A DNA stretch of 64,000 nt from Flavobacteriales bacterium (lineage in GTDB: Bacteria; Bacteroidota; Bacteroidia; Flavobacteriales_F; PHOS-HE28), in NCBI GenBank assembly GCA_030584065.1, contig CP129489.1:1574640-1638639 (forward strand), read 5' to 3'. Positions 27,739 through 36,249 of this stretch are shown piece by piece (the first letter of the stretch is position 1; the number at the start of each line of letters is the position of its first letter). The notes beneath the pieces were generated by a model, which made no database searches, was not told the origin of the DNA, and saw nothing but the letters and a program-made list of their open reading frames with translations. The position numbers and the translations under genes are program-made.

Positions 27739-28116
27739 ATGAAGCAACCCGTGTTCCCGCCCAATGCGGCCAAGCCCCTCGCTCCGTACACGCCCGCCAT
27801 CGCAGCCGGCGGATTCGTCTTCCTCAGCGGGCAGATCGCCCTGGATGAGCACGGCCACCTGCATACGTCCGACATCGCCACCGAGACGCGGAAGGTGATG
27901 GAGAACATCGGCCATCTGCTCAAGGCCGCCGGGCTCGGCTATGAGCACCTGGTGAAGGTGACGATCTTCCTCAGCGACATGGCGCACTACGCGGCGGTGA
28001 ACGAGGTGTATGGCGGGTACTTCGGCGAAGCGCCCCCGGCACGCGAGGCGGTGGCCGTCAAAGGGCTCCCGCGTGGCGTGAACGTGGAGATCAGCGGGAT
28101 CGCGGTGCGCGACTGA
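27739..28116 (+). CDS. RidA family imine/enamine deaminase
   Basis: 125 residues from ATG 27739. The RidA/YjgF pattern is complete: FPPNAAKPLAPYTPAIAAGG, FVFLSGQIALD, TETRKVMENI, VKVTIFLSDM, YFGEAPPAREAVAVKGLPRG with the Arg that binds the substrate carboxylate, and VNVEISGIAV. RidA hydrolyses reactive 2-aminoacrylate made by PLP enzymes and is a homotrimer. The upstream open frame runs antisense through the glycosyltransferase and is rejected. It converges on the YeiH-like gene, with six bases between stop codons. Confidence 0.95.
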   Translation: MKQPVFPPNAAKPLAPYTPAIAAGGFVFLSGQIALDEHGHLHTSDIATETRKVMENIGHLLKAAGLGYEHLVKVTIFLSDMAHYAAVNEVYGGYFGEAPPAREAVAVKGLPRGVNVEISGIAVRD

Positions 28117-28122
28117 GGTCGA

Positions 28123-29112
28123 TCACGCCCCCGCACCCAGCAGGGCCATCAAGGCCGCCACCAGCGCCAACTGGATGGCGAAGACGATGAGCCCGAAGCC
28201 GAGCCCTTTGCGGCCGGACCGGAACAGTTCGGCAAAGCTCACCTTGAGGCCGATGGCGGCCAGCGCGATGGTCAAGGCCAGCTTGCCTCCCAGTTCCATC
28301 GCATCGAGCAGGGGTGCAGAAAGCTGCACCACGGAGGTGAGGACCGTGATCGCGAGGAAGCCCCAGAGGTACCATGGCAGCCTGAGATGCTCGCGCCAGC
28401 TGCGGGCCTCATCGCGGTTCACCAGGTAGTTGAAGAGGACGAGCGCCGGCGACAGCAGCGCCACCCGCGCCAGCTTGATGGTGGTGGCGGCCTCTCCTGT
28501 CGCCGTGTCGATGGCATACCCCGCCCCTACCACGTTGCCCACGGAATGCAGGGTGCCCCCGATGAGCAGTCCCATCCGCGTGGGCCCGAGCCCCAGTTCG
28601 GCCAAGGCGAAGGGAAGGGCGATCATGCCCACGCTGCCGAAGAGGTTGACCACGGCCATGGCGATGCCCACGTCCTCCTTGTTGCGCGCCACGCGCGGAG
28701 CCAGCGCGGCGATCGCCGATGACCCGCAGATGGCCGTGCCGAATCCGACGAGCCAGCCCGTCGCGCCCGGGCACCGCACCCTTCGCGCCAGGAAGTACGT
28801 GATGAGCACCATGGCCGCCACCACGATGGCGATGACGGTGAACGAGGCCGCGCCCAGGTCAGCGATGCGCGCATAGTCGATGCCGAAGGCCAGGAAGATC
28901 ACCGAGGCCTCGAGCAGCCTCCCGCTGGTGAGCCCGATGCCGGGCGAAAGGGCAGCCGGCAGCCTGACCAGGTTGCCGACCAGCATGCCCAGCAGCAGCG
29001 CCAACAGGATGCCATTGAGCGCGGAAGGCGTGAAGGCCGAGAGGAAATGGCCGATCGATCCAATGGCCGCGGCCAGCATAAAACCCGGCAGGTGGGAGCG
29101 CATGGATGCCAT
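28123..29112 (-). CDS. YeiH family putative sulfate/organic anion exporter
   Basis: About 329 residues from ATG 29112 (29103 is the alternative). Roughly ten hydrophobic segments are visible. Family motifs include LLALLLGMLVGNL near the N-terminus, the FGTAICGSSAIAALAPR segment around 120, and a central VVNLFGSVGMIALPFA. The UPF0324/YeiH (PSE) family holds proposed sulfate or taurine-derived anion exporters; the substrate is not established. TAGCTTTG at 29147-29140 is the promoter element and rules out the in-frame start at 29184. It is a single-gene unit as far as can be seen. Confidence 0.85.
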   Translation of the reverse strand: MASMRSHLPGFMLAAAIGSIGHFLSAFTPSALNGILLALLLGMLVGNLVRLPAALSPGIGLTSGRLLEASVIFLAFGIDYARIADLGAASFTVIAIVVAAMVLITYFLARRVRCPGATGWLVGFGTAICGSSAIAALAPRVARNKEDVGIAMAVVNLFGSVGMIALPFALAELGLGPTRMGLLIGGTLHSVGNVVGAGYAIDTATGEAATTIKLARVALLSPALVLFNYLVNRDEARSWREHLRLPWYLWGFLAITVLTSVVQLSAPLLDAMELGGKLALTIALAAIGLKVSFAELFRSGRKGLGFGLIVFAIQLALVAALMALLGAGA

Positions 29113-29139
29113 TCGCGATGCGGCCTCAGCGGCGCTCGG

Positions 29140-29147
29140 CAAAGCTA
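29140..29147 (-). promoter_or_regulatory. -7 element (TAGCTTTG) of the YeiH-like gene
   Basis: An exact TAnnTTTG match, 27 bases before ATG 29112. It is the fourth copy of this same octamer upstream of a gene in the window. Confidence 0.6.
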
Positions 29148-29205
29148 CCCGCACCCTGGTGAGGCGGTGTGGGCCTTTGGTCACCGAGCCGCAGCCGCCT
29201 GCGAC

Positions 29206-30042
29206 CTATCGGCGCCCGCCCTCAGCCATCCAGCGCAGGCCATCCAACAGGGCCTGGTGCATGATCGCGGCATGATCGAAGGCCGAGAGCCGTGCGAAGC
29301 CGACCCTCGTGCGCGGCGATCGGCGCACCAGATCGGCAAGCCGCTTCGCACCCTTCACCATCACCGGATGCTCCCTGCCCACCGCCACGAACACCCGTGC
29401 AGGCGCCAGCGATCGGTCGGCGGTGAACCGGGCATCGCGCCGAAGCACGGTGCCATCGTCCCACCACAGGCTCGGGCTCACGATGAGGTAGTCGGTGAAC
29501 AGGTCAGGCCGCTCCATCAGCACCTCCGTGGCGAAGAGCCCGCCCAGCGACTGCCCGATGAGCATGCGCCGCGGCTCCGTGCGGAACCGGGCATCCACCG
29601 ATGGGATGGCCTCTTCGGCTAGGAAACGGAGGAAAGCCGCCGATCCTCCCGCCGTGGGAAAGTCCGCCTTGTCCTTGGCGATGGAGGTCGGATGCGTGAA
29701 GTCCCGCTTGCGATCGATGCTGACCACGCCCACCACGATGCTCTGCGGCATCCATGCGACCCACGGGAACGCGGCGAACTGCACCGCTCCGGAGGTGTGC
29801 AGGATGTCCTCGTCCAAGCCGCCATCGAGAACGAAGATGACCGGGTAACGCGCAGCGCCATCCGGCGAATAGCCGTGGGGCAAGACGACATTCAGGACGC
29901 GCTGCTCGCCCAACACAGCAGATTGAAGCTCGAGCACTTCGCCCACAACCAGCGGCTTGCTGCTGACCTGGGCCCGCAGCCCCGGGGAGAGTCCGACGAT
30001 CATGGCGGCAATCGCGCCCCATAGCGGACGGTGTGCGTTCAT
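29206..30042 (-). CDS. Secreted alpha/beta hydrolase, esterase (PF00756-like)
   Basis: 278 residues from ATG 30042 with a signal peptide (MNAHRPLWGAIAAMIVGLSPGLRAQ). The putative-esterase pattern is present: YPVIFVLDGGLDEDI, then the nucleophile Ser165 in GQSLGGLFATEVL, the FTDYLIVSPSLWWD segment, and FDHAAIMHQAL supplying the catalytic His. Relatives include siderophore esterases of the IroE/BesA type and other periplasmic carboxylesterases; the substrate here is open. A weak TACATTGC element lies five bases before the start. It is 93 bases from the YeiH-like gene and probably independent of it. Confidence 0.85.
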   Translation of the reverse strand: MNAHRPLWGAIAAMIVGLSPGLRAQVSSKPLVVGEVLELQSAVLGEQRVLNVVLPHGYSPDGAARYPVIFVLDGGLDEDILHTSGAVQFAAFPWVAWMPQSIVVGVVSIDRKRDFTHPTSIAKDKADFPTAGGSAAFLRFLAEEAIPSVDARFRTEPRRMLIGQSLGGLFATEVLMERPDLFTDYLIVSPSLWWDDGTVLRRDARFTADRSLAPARVFVAVGREHPVMVKGAKRLADLVRRSPRTRVGFARLSAFDHAAIMHQALLDGLRWMAEGGRR

Positions 30043-30098
30043 CGCCGGCAATGTAGCGCGGCCGGCAGCTGGCGTTGGAAGCCGGCCCAGCGGACGGC

Positions 30099-30311
30099 TC
30101 AGTTGCCGCCGCCGTTATCATCGCCCGGCGGGTCGTCTCCGCCATGGCCGCCGTGGTCATCGGCAGCGGTCGCCGGCGAGGGCGCGGCGGAATCATCCTT
30201 CGTGCAGGAAGGCAGCACAGCGGTCAACGCGAGCAGGGCCAGCATGTAGAGCACGAGGGAGAGCAGCGCGTTCCGCTGCCAGCGGTGCGTGGAGGAGGCT
30301 TGGTGGTACAT
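30099..30311 (-). CDS. Small putative lipoprotein with Asp/Gly/His-rich tail
   Basis: 70 residues from ATG 30311. A hydrophobic stretch (LLSLVLYMLALLALTAVLPSC) ends in a Cys that could be a lipobox, though Pro at -2 is unusual. The mature part (CTKDDSAAPSPATAADDHGG onward) is a low-complexity Asp/Gly/His tail, seen in many small Bacteroidota lipoproteins. The hydrophobic, then Cys, then acidic order supports a real gene. No family is assigned. Confidence 0.45.
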   Translation of the reverse strand: MYHQASSTHRWQRNALLSLVLYMLALLALTAVLPSCTKDDSAAPSPATAADDHGGHGGDDPPGDDNGGGN

Positions 30312-30429
30312 GGCTTCGGTGTCTGATGGCGCCAAGCTCCCTCTGCCCGGTGCCGGGGCCAACCCATATGCGATGGAACCGGACGAAGGGCCGATGAACC
30401 GGGCAGCGTCGCATTCCTTCCTTTGCGCC

Positions 30430-30657
30430 ATGGACGAGATCACCTTCGAGCTGCGGGACGAGCACATCGAACTGAACCAGCTGCTGAAGCTCGCCGGCGT
30501 GTGCGAGAGCGGCGGTCAGGGCAAGCAGCTGGTGGCCGAGGGCCGCGTGAAGGTGGATGGCCAGGTGGAACTGCGCAAGACCAACAAGATCCGCGCGGGG
30601 CAGGTGGTGGAGTGCGGGCGGGTGAGGATCACGGTGGTGGCTCAAGGGGCCGGTTGA
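30430..30657 (+). CDS. S4 domain RNA-binding protein (YbcJ-like)
   Basis: 75 residues from ATG 30430. Nearly the whole protein is an S4 fold: FELRDEHIELNQLLKLAGVC, ESGGQGKQLVAEGRVKVDGQ and ELRKTNKIRAGQVVE. This matches the short YbcJ/YaaA-like RNA-binding group, thought to act on ribosomal or structured RNA. TTCCTTTG at 30418-30425, five bases before the ATG, is a possible -7 element one base from consensus. Its 3' end overlaps the convergent CPBP protease gene by 16 bases. Confidence 0.88.
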   Translation: MDEITFELRDEHIELNQLLKLAGVCESGGQGKQLVAEGRVKVDGQVELRKTNKIRAGQVVECGRVRITVVAQGAG

Positions 30658-31592
30658 TCCCCGACTGCGACGAGAAGGCCCTTGCGGTACCGTGCATCGA
30701 ACAGCAGGACGACCAGCGCAAGCGTCGCCAACGCGATGAAGCCCGCCACGCCCACCGGCGAGCCCCAGAGCGGATGTCCGCCCCATGCAAAGAGCACCAC
30801 GCCGCCAGCGCTGCCATTGATGATGCCGTGGAGCAGCGCAGAGGACCAGATGCTACCGCTCCGGGTGCGCGTCCAATCGAAGAGGATCGCCGCCAACGCG
30901 CAGAAGGCCACCATCATCGCCACGCCGATCCAGGGAAAGCCGGGATAGTTGTGGCCCATGAGGATGAGCGGTGCATGCCACAGGCCCCATGCGGCACCCG
31001 TGAAGGCGATGCGCCGCATGCCGCTCCAATGGGCGGTGGCTCGCCACAGGTAACCCCGCCATCCGAGCTCCTCGCCCAGCATGAAGAGCAGGTTGACGCT
31101 GCAGGCGGAAAGCAGGGCAGCGAACTGGATAATCGCCAGCACCAGCCATGGCGGCCAGCCTGCCAGCACGCTCTCCTCCTCCCCGGCCTGCACCCCCGCT
31201 TGGTGCGCCAATTCGCTCAGCGATGCGGCCATGCGCTCCGCCGTAAAGCTCACATGGCCGAAGCGGACCATGCCCAGCCCGTCCCCCAGCAGATGCTGCA
31301 CCAGCAGGTACAGGGGCATGATGATCATGCCGGCCACTGCCGTGAACGCCACGATGCGCCAGTCCGTGACCTTGAATCCGAGGCCGAGCCAGTTCCAGCT
31401 GCGATGCTCACGCAGGCGTGCCTGCACCACCGCCCCTGCAGCGGGCCCCAGCATGCAGGCACCCGCCAGCACCAGATAAGGGAGGCCTGAATCCGCCCTG
31501 ATGCCCAGCAGCGCACCCAGGCCCGCCAGGATCCATGTGAAGCCGAAGGCTGCTGCAAGGAAGCCCGCAACGCCACGAGTCGAATCGCGCAT
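30642..31592 (-). CDS. CPBP family intramembrane metalloprotease
   Basis: 316 residues with about eight membrane segments. The CPBP/ABI active site is intact: Glu174-Glu175 in GEELGWRGYL, then AWGLWHAPLILMGH, and a final HGIINGSAGG carrying the third motif His. Relatives include Rce1-type CAAX proteases and bacteriocin self-immunity proteins; the bacterial substrate is usually unknown. No bacteriocin gene is adjacent. TAATCTTG four bases before the ATG (31604-31597) is a likely -7 element, so this message may be leaderless. Confidence 0.88.
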   Translation of the reverse strand: MRDSTRGVAGFLAAAFGFTWILAGLGALLGIRADSGLPYLVLAGACMLGPAAGAVVQARLREHRSWNWLGLGFKVTDWRIVAFTAVAGMIIMPLYLLVQHLLGDGLGMVRFGHVSFTAERMAASLSELAHQAGVQAGEEESVLAGWPPWLVLAIIQFAALLSACSVNLLFMLGEELGWRGYLWRATAHWSGMRRIAFTGAAWGLWHAPLILMGHNYPGFPWIGVAMMVAFCALAAILFDWTRTRSGSIWSSALLHGIINGSAGGVVLFAWGGHPLWGSPVGVAGFIALATLALVVLLFDARYRKGLLVAVGDQPAP

Positions 31593-31617
31593 GCCGCAAG
31601 ATTAGCCCCCCCCGGCC

Positions 31618-32718
31618 TTAGTGCGAAGCGCGCGTCACGCGCACCTGGTCGATGCGGAGCACCTCATTGCCCGGCAATGGGTTCACCAATCGGAGCGCAC
31701 CGGCCCGTTTGCCTCCGGCTGTCACCTGGTCCATGCGCAGTGAGGCATGGCAGCGGTCGGCGTTGATCCGTGGCCAGGCCACCCGCGTGGCGATATGGAA
31801 GGTCTCATCCCACCAGCCCACCTGGCTCAGATTCAACTGCCCGCTCACGTAGGCGATCACAGGCGCCTCGAAGCGCCCGTTCCAGTAAACATGGCTGAGG
31901 TCCACGATCGCGCGGGGCGGCATGTTCACGTGTATGCTGGCCTTGCGGACGGCATGCTCCACATGGAAATTGGCGAGCGTGAACTGCTTCACCACGGTAT
32001 TCTTCGCCGGCACATCATCCTCGCCCCCGATGGCCGCGCTCAGGAACAGGTCATGATCGCAGGGATGACCCTCGCTGATGCAGTCGGTCATACGGACGCC
32101 GTTGCAGTGGAGCACCGTGAAGGCCTGCGTGGTGGTGGGTGCGGCATAGACCCGGCAGCGTTCGAGCACCGTGTGGTTGCTCTGGCTGTTGCTCCATGTT
32201 GCCCCCGGCCAATCGCCTTGGCGCACCACGATGCCCCGGCGGACAGGGCTGGTCACGAGCACGCCGCTCACCTTGGCCAGCAGGCAGAAACGCAGGTCGA
32301 TGGCCGCCTCCGATTGACCCGTGCAGCGCACGTTCTCCACGGCGCTGCCCAGCGTGGCCTGGAGGTCGATGGCCTTGCGCCCGCCTTCGATGGCGGCGAA
32401 ATCCCGGATCGCATAGCGGCTCCCCGTTCGGGCCTCCGCGTCCTTCTGGTCGCGGATCCGGCGCGTGAAGCCGAGGCTGGCGGGCCCCAGCACCAGCCGC
32501 GCCCCCGCACCGTCCACCACGAGGAACTGCGCATCGGGCAGCACGATGTCCGCTTCGCATCGGTACACCGCGGCCGCTGAGAAGACCACGCGCGTGGCGT
32601 CCTTCGGCAGCTTGGCGAAGAAACCGGCCACATCGGAAGGCGGCACCACGTAATCCTTGGCGCTTATCTTTCCCACGAGGAGGGCCGCCAGCGACAGCAG
32701 TGCGAGGCGAAGGTCCAT
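31618..32718 (-). CDS. Exported right-handed beta-helix protein, unknown function
   Basis: 366 residues from ATG 32718 with a signal peptide (MDLRLALLSLAALLVGKISA). The pattern of short strands with Asn, Cys and hydrophobic stacks (VENVRCTGQSEAAIDLRFC, HTVLERCRVYAAPTTTQAF, CNGVRMTDCISEG) fits a pectate-lyase-type beta helix. No polysaccharide-lyase active site can be named and there is no T9SS C-terminal domain, so it is probably periplasmic or exported by another route. It is divergent from an alpha/beta hydrolase gene, with 43 bases between the starts. The longer upstream frame overlaps that hydrolase and is rejected. Confidence 0.7.
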   Translation of the reverse strand: MDLRLALLSLAALLVGKISAKDYVVPPSDVAGFFAKLPKDATRVVFSAAAVYRCEADIVLPDAQFLVVDGAGARLVLGPASLGFTRRIRDQKDAEARTGSRYAIRDFAAIEGGRKAIDLQATLGSAVENVRCTGQSEAAIDLRFCLLAKVSGVLVTSPVRRGIVVRQGDWPGATWSNSQSNHTVLERCRVYAAPTTTQAFTVLHCNGVRMTDCISEGHPCDHDLFLSAAIGGEDDVPAKNTVVKQFTLANFHVEHAVRKASIHVNMPPRAIVDLSHVYWNGRFEAPVIAYVSGQLNLSQVGWWDETFHIATRVAWPRINADRCHASLRMDQVTAGGKRAGALRLVNPLPGNEVLRIDQVRVTRASH

Positions 32719-32761
32719 GAGCGCTAAGTTCGACCGCTCCGCAGCGACGGCCAAATGAGCC

Positions 32762-33529
32762 ATGCACAGGACGCTCCTTTGCATACACGGCTTCCCGCAT
32801 GATGGGAGCTTCTGGCGGGGCCAGGAAGAGGCACTTGCAGGAGCCGCTACGGTGATGGCGCCCGATCTCCGCGGCTTCGGGCATGACCGGGCCCCGCTGC
32901 CGACGGCCATGAGCATGGAGGCCTATGCGACCGACCTGCACGACCTGCTCGATGCGGCGGGCAGGGAGCGGGTGGTGCTCTGCGGATTGAGCATGGGCGG
33001 CTATGTAGCCCTGAGCTTCATCGACCAGTGGCCCGAACGGGTGGAGGGCCTCATCCTGTGCAATACCCGCGCAACGGCCGACGGACCCGAGGGCCGCACC
33101 GCGCGCGAGCAAACCGCCCGCGATGCGGAGGACAAGGGAGCCGCGGTGATCGCGCGGGCCATGGCGCCGAAGCTGCTCTCGGAACGCACGCGGATGCTCC
33201 ATCCGGAAATCTGCTCCCGGATGGAGCGGATGATGGCCGAACAGCGCCCGGAGGCCATCGCCGCCGCAGCGCGCGGAATGGCTGAGCGACCTGACCGGAG
33301 CGAGCTGCTGCCGCGCATCGAGGTGCCCACGTTGATCATCACCGGGAGCGACGATGCGCTGATGCCGCTGGAAACGAGCGAAGCCCTGCACCGTGCCATC
33401 CCCGGGAGCCGCATGATGGTCATCCAAGGCGCTGGCCACCTGAGCCCGGTGGAGGCCCCTGCACTGTTCAACGAGGCCGTGGAGCTATTCCTCGACGAAC
33501 TGGAGGACCTCCATCGGCCGATGCGGTGA
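32762..33529 (+). CDS. Alpha/beta hydrolase
   Basis: 255 residues. The oxyanion-hole motif HGFPHDGSFW is near the start. The nucleophile elbow is GLSMGG with Ser77, the acid is Asp197 or 198 in ITGSDDALMP, and the base is His226 in GAGHLSP. A small helical cap lies at about 115-185. The layout is that of the large esterase/haloperoxidase/3-oxoadipate-enol-lactonase group; the substrate cannot be deduced. The N-terminus has no signal peptide, so it acts in the cytoplasm. Confidence 0.88.
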   Translation: MHRTLLCIHGFPHDGSFWRGQEEALAGAATVMAPDLRGFGHDRAPLPTAMSMEAYATDLHDLLDAAGRERVVLCGLSMGGYVALSFIDQWPERVEGLILCNTRATADGPEGRTAREQTARDAEDKGAAVIARAMAPKLLSERTRMLHPEICSRMERMMAEQRPEAIAAAARGMAERPDRSELLPRIEVPTLIITGSDDALMPLETSEALHRAIPGSRMMVIQGAGHLSPVEAPALFNEAVELFLDELEDLHRPMR

Positions 33530-33587
33530 GCCCGGCGGACGCCAGACGAGTTTCATCGCATTCCGTCGAACAGTGCGTTCCGCAGGG

Positions 33588-33595
33588 TAGTTTCA
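33588..33595 (+). promoter_or_regulatory. Possible -7 element (TAGTTTCA)
   Basis: Matches the TAnnTTYR form seen before several genes here, 20 bases before ATG 33616 of the propeller-like T9SS protein. Confidence 0.4.
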
Positions 33596-33615
33596 CCCGC
33601 ACAACGCACCCTCCC

Positions 33616-35676
33616 ATGCGCCTCCTTCTACGCTCGATCCTCCTGGCCCCGGCCACCCTTGCGGCCGCCCTCTGCACAGCCCAATGCCCGGCTGGGCAGC
33701 TCGAAGTGACCATCGAGGTGGTCACCGACGACTGGGGCAATGAGACCTATTGGCAGCTGGTCCCCTACGGCAACACCTGCGGGCAATCGCCGCTCTTCAT
33801 CGGCGGAAACACGGCAGCGCTCACCTGCACGAGCGGTGGGACCCAGACCTCCCCTTCAGGCGGATATGCCAGCAACACGACCATCAACGCCGGGCCCTGG
33901 TGCCTGGACGAGGGCTCGCAATGGTCCATCGTGGCCATCGACAGCTACGGCGATGCACAAGCCACCTACCGTGTCTTCGCCGATGGCGCCTCCATCGGCG
34001 AGTTCAATGAGGACGGCGGGTTCCACATCTTCTCCTTCACCGTCATGGCTCCGGAGGCCCATGACCTGGGCGTCATCGCCCTGACCACGCCCCTCTACAA
34101 CACCGAGGGCCTGCCGACGGCCATCACGGGCACGCTGCGGAACTTCGGCTCCGAGACCATCACCGCCTTCACGCTCAATGCAGCCCTCGACGGGGCGCTC
34201 GTGCTGAGCCAAGGGTTCACCGGAGTCAGCATCCCTTCGGGCAACATATACGAATTCACCACGTCGGACCTGTGGACGCCCGATGCGCCAGGCTCCGCAA
34301 CGCTCACCGTATGGGCAACGGACCTCAATGGCCAGCCCGATGCAGTGCCCAGCAACGATATCGCCTCAGCGGGCCTCGTCGTGAACGAACCGACGCCCGA
34401 CCTTGTCAACGATTACCTGGCCGCAGTGCCCACCATCGCCATCGTGGCCGATGATGACGAGGACCTGCTCACCCCACGCGACCTGGCCTTCCACCCCGAC
34501 CGGAGCCGTGACGAACTCTGGGTGATCAACAAGGATGTGGCGAATACGGGCGGCAGTACGGTGCGCTTCTTCAGCCCGGGCCAGCCCCAGCAGACGCACC
34601 TCTGGCAGCGCGACCCCAACGCCTGGCACTTCATGAGCCTACCCACCGCCATCGCCTTCGGTGACAACGGCAACTTCGCCACCTGCCCGGGCATCTTCGA
34701 TGCCAACCAGAACGGCGGCGACCCCTTCACCGGGCCGTCGCTCTGGAGCGGCGATCCCGCCATCTACGCGCAGCCCGGGGAAGGTCCGTTGGGCAGCCAT
34801 CTGGACATGCTCCACGTGAACCCGCGCAGCCAGGGAATCGCGCATGAACGCTGGAACCGCTACTGGGTGGTGGACGGGCACTACGGCGATGTGGTGATGA
34901 ACGACTTCCGCGAGGACCATGGCCCCGGGAACACCTGGCACGGCGATGCGGTCATCCGCCGCTATACCGGAATCAACATCCAGCGCGACCCCAACGACCA
35001 CATCGTCAGCCACTGCGAGTTCGACAAGCGCACGGGTTGGCTGTACGTGGTGGACCACGGCAATCAGCGCGTGGTGCGGCTCGATACGCGCAGCGGCAGC
35101 GTGAGCGGCCCCGGTGCGCATGGCCCGTGGGAGAGCTATGTGGAATACAGCCAGATGAGCGGCCACACCTGGGAGACCGTGGCCTCCTCCGGGCTGCAGC
35201 AGCCGGCAGGCATCGCCCTCAGTGGTAACCACCTGCTCGTCAGCGACCACGCGAACGGCGATATCGTGGTGTACGACCTGACGGCTGGCGGATTCCCTGA
35301 GGTGGGGCGCATCGCCACCGGGTTGCCCGGCATCATGGGGATCGAGGTGGGACCTGATGGCCGCATCTGGTTCGTGAATGCCTCCACCCATGCCTTGGGG
35401 CGCCTCGATCCGGCCGTGAGCACCGGTGTGCACGAACCGGTCACGGCTTCGGCCTTCAGTGCCTATCCGAACCCGGCGAGCGACCGCCTCTTCATCGCCG
35501 CAGCGCCGGGAACGCCGGCCGATGCGATAGTGACCCTGCTGGACGCCTCGGGACGCAAGGTGATGGAGGGAACCTATGCGGCGATGCGCAATGGCATCGA
35601 TGTGAGCAGCCTCGGGGCCGGTGCGTACGCCCTGGCCATCGGTGAGACGGCCATCAGGCTGTGCATCCAGCACTGA
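33616..35676 (+). CDS. T9SS-exported NHL/propeller-like protein
   Basis: 686 residues from ATG 33616 with a signal peptide (MRLLLRSILLAPATLAAALCTAQ). Residues about 25-150 form a Cys-containing beta domain (CPAGQLEVTIEVVTDDWG). A CARDB-like region follows (about 155-255, DLGVIALTTPLYNTEG). Residues about 280-600 look like a beta-propeller of NHL type (LAFHPDRSRDELWVINKD, YVVDHGNQRVVRLDTR, IALSGNHLLVSDHANGDIVV). The last 75 residues are a T9SS sorting domain (AYPNPASDRLFI, LLDASGRKV). It is probably surface-bound and may bind carbohydrate or protein. No catalytic motif is seen. Confidence 0.85.
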   Translation: MRLLLRSILLAPATLAAALCTAQCPAGQLEVTIEVVTDDWGNETYWQLVPYGNTCGQSPLFIGGNTAALTCTSGGTQTSPSGGYASNTTINAGPWCLDEGSQWSIVAIDSYGDAQATYRVFADGASIGEFNEDGGFHIFSFTVMAPEAHDLGVIALTTPLYNTEGLPTAITGTLRNFGSETITAFTLNAALDGALVLSQGFTGVSIPSGNIYEFTTSDLWTPDAPGSATLTVWATDLNGQPDAVPSNDIASAGLVVNEPTPDLVNDYLAAVPTIAIVADDDEDLLTPRDLAFHPDRSRDELWVINKDVANTGGSTVRFFSPGQPQQTHLWQRDPNAWHFMSLPTAIAFGDNGNFATCPGIFDANQNGGDPFTGPSLWSGDPAIYAQPGEGPLGSHLDMLHVNPRSQGIAHERWNRYWVVDGHYGDVVMNDFREDHGPGNTWHGDAVIRRYTGINIQRDPNDHIVSHCEFDKRTGWLYVVDHGNQRVVRLDTRSGSVSGPGAHGPWESYVEYSQMSGHTWETVASSGLQQPAGIALSGNHLLVSDHANGDIVVYDLTAGGFPEVGRIATGLPGIMGIEVGPDGRIWFVNASTHALGRLDPAVSTGVHEPVTASAFSAYPNPASDRLFIAAAPGTPADAIVTLLDASGRKVMEGTYAAMRNGIDVSSLGAGAYALAIGETAIRLCIQH

Positions 35677-35706
35677 TCCGGGCGATCGAGGCCTCGCGAG
35701 CATGCC

Positions 35707-35714
35707 TACATTCG
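35707..35714 (+). promoter_or_regulatory. -7 element (TACATTCG) of the Spy-like gene
   Basis: TAnnTTCG with only four bases (TTGC) to the ATG, so the transcript should start at the initiation codon or within a base or two of it. Confidence 0.6.
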
Positions 35715-35718
35715 TTGC

Positions 35719-36126
35719 ATGAGAAAGCACTTCATCGCCGCCTGCCTTGCCGTTGCAGCCGTCGGCATGCAGGCCCAAGAGCCGGCCACTGCCCCGGCCG
35801 CGCCGCAGGCATCCGCCCAACGCCCCGCCCCGGTCGTCATCACCCCGGAGTCCCTCACCAAGGAACTTGGGCTCACACCGGAGCAGCATGAGCAACTGGA
35901 GCGGGTGTTCAGCGAGCATGCCGCCGGCGCCAAGGCCATCAACCGGGAGAATCTCGAGCCCGCCGTGAAGCGCGAGCGCACCGTGGCCTTGCGCGAGAAG
36001 AAGGAGAAAGGCATCCTCGCCATCCTCACGGAGGAGCAGCGCACCCGCTACAACGCGTTGAAGCAAGGCATGCACGATGCCCGCAAGGAACAGCGGAAAG
36101 CCGTGCAGAAGCCGCACCAGGAGTAG
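35719..36126 (+). CDS. Spy/CpxP-like LTxxQ periplasmic protein
   Basis: 135 residues with a signal peptide (MRKHFIAACLAVAAVGMQAQ), a Pro/Ala-rich linker, and a charged helical core with two LTxxQ motifs (LTPEQHEQLERVF near 52 and LTEEQRTRYNALK near 103). In Proteobacteria, Spy and CpxP are envelope-stress chaperones and adaptors; short LTxxQ proteins are common in Bacteroidota with unknown targets. It is a lone gene. A strong hairpin follows at 36161-36193. Confidence 0.75.
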   Translation: MRKHFIAACLAVAAVGMQAQEPATAPAAPQASAQRPAPVVITPESLTKELGLTPEQHEQLERVFSEHAAGAKAINRENLEPAVKRERTVALREKKEKGILAILTEEQRTRYNALKQGMHDARKEQRKAVQKPHQE

Positions 36127-36160
36127 CAACCCAGGGCGCGGCGTGAAGCCCGTTCACACG

Positions 36161-36193
36161 CAATCGGCCCTGCGCATGGCGCAGGGCCGGTTG
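36161..36193. terminator. Strong 15-bp hairpin between convergent genes
   Basis: An inverted repeat with arms 36161-36175 and 36179-36193 and loop ATG. Of 15 pairs, 14 are Watson-Crick and one is T-G. It lies between the end of the Spy-like gene (36126) and the end of the TonB-C-like gene on the other strand (36250), so it can serve as a terminator in both directions. No T tract follows on either side. Confidence 0.6.
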
Positions 36194-36249
36194 CATGCGG
36201 ACTTGGCTACTCTCTTCCCGCCCGCTTGTGAGGATTTCCATGTCCCGAT

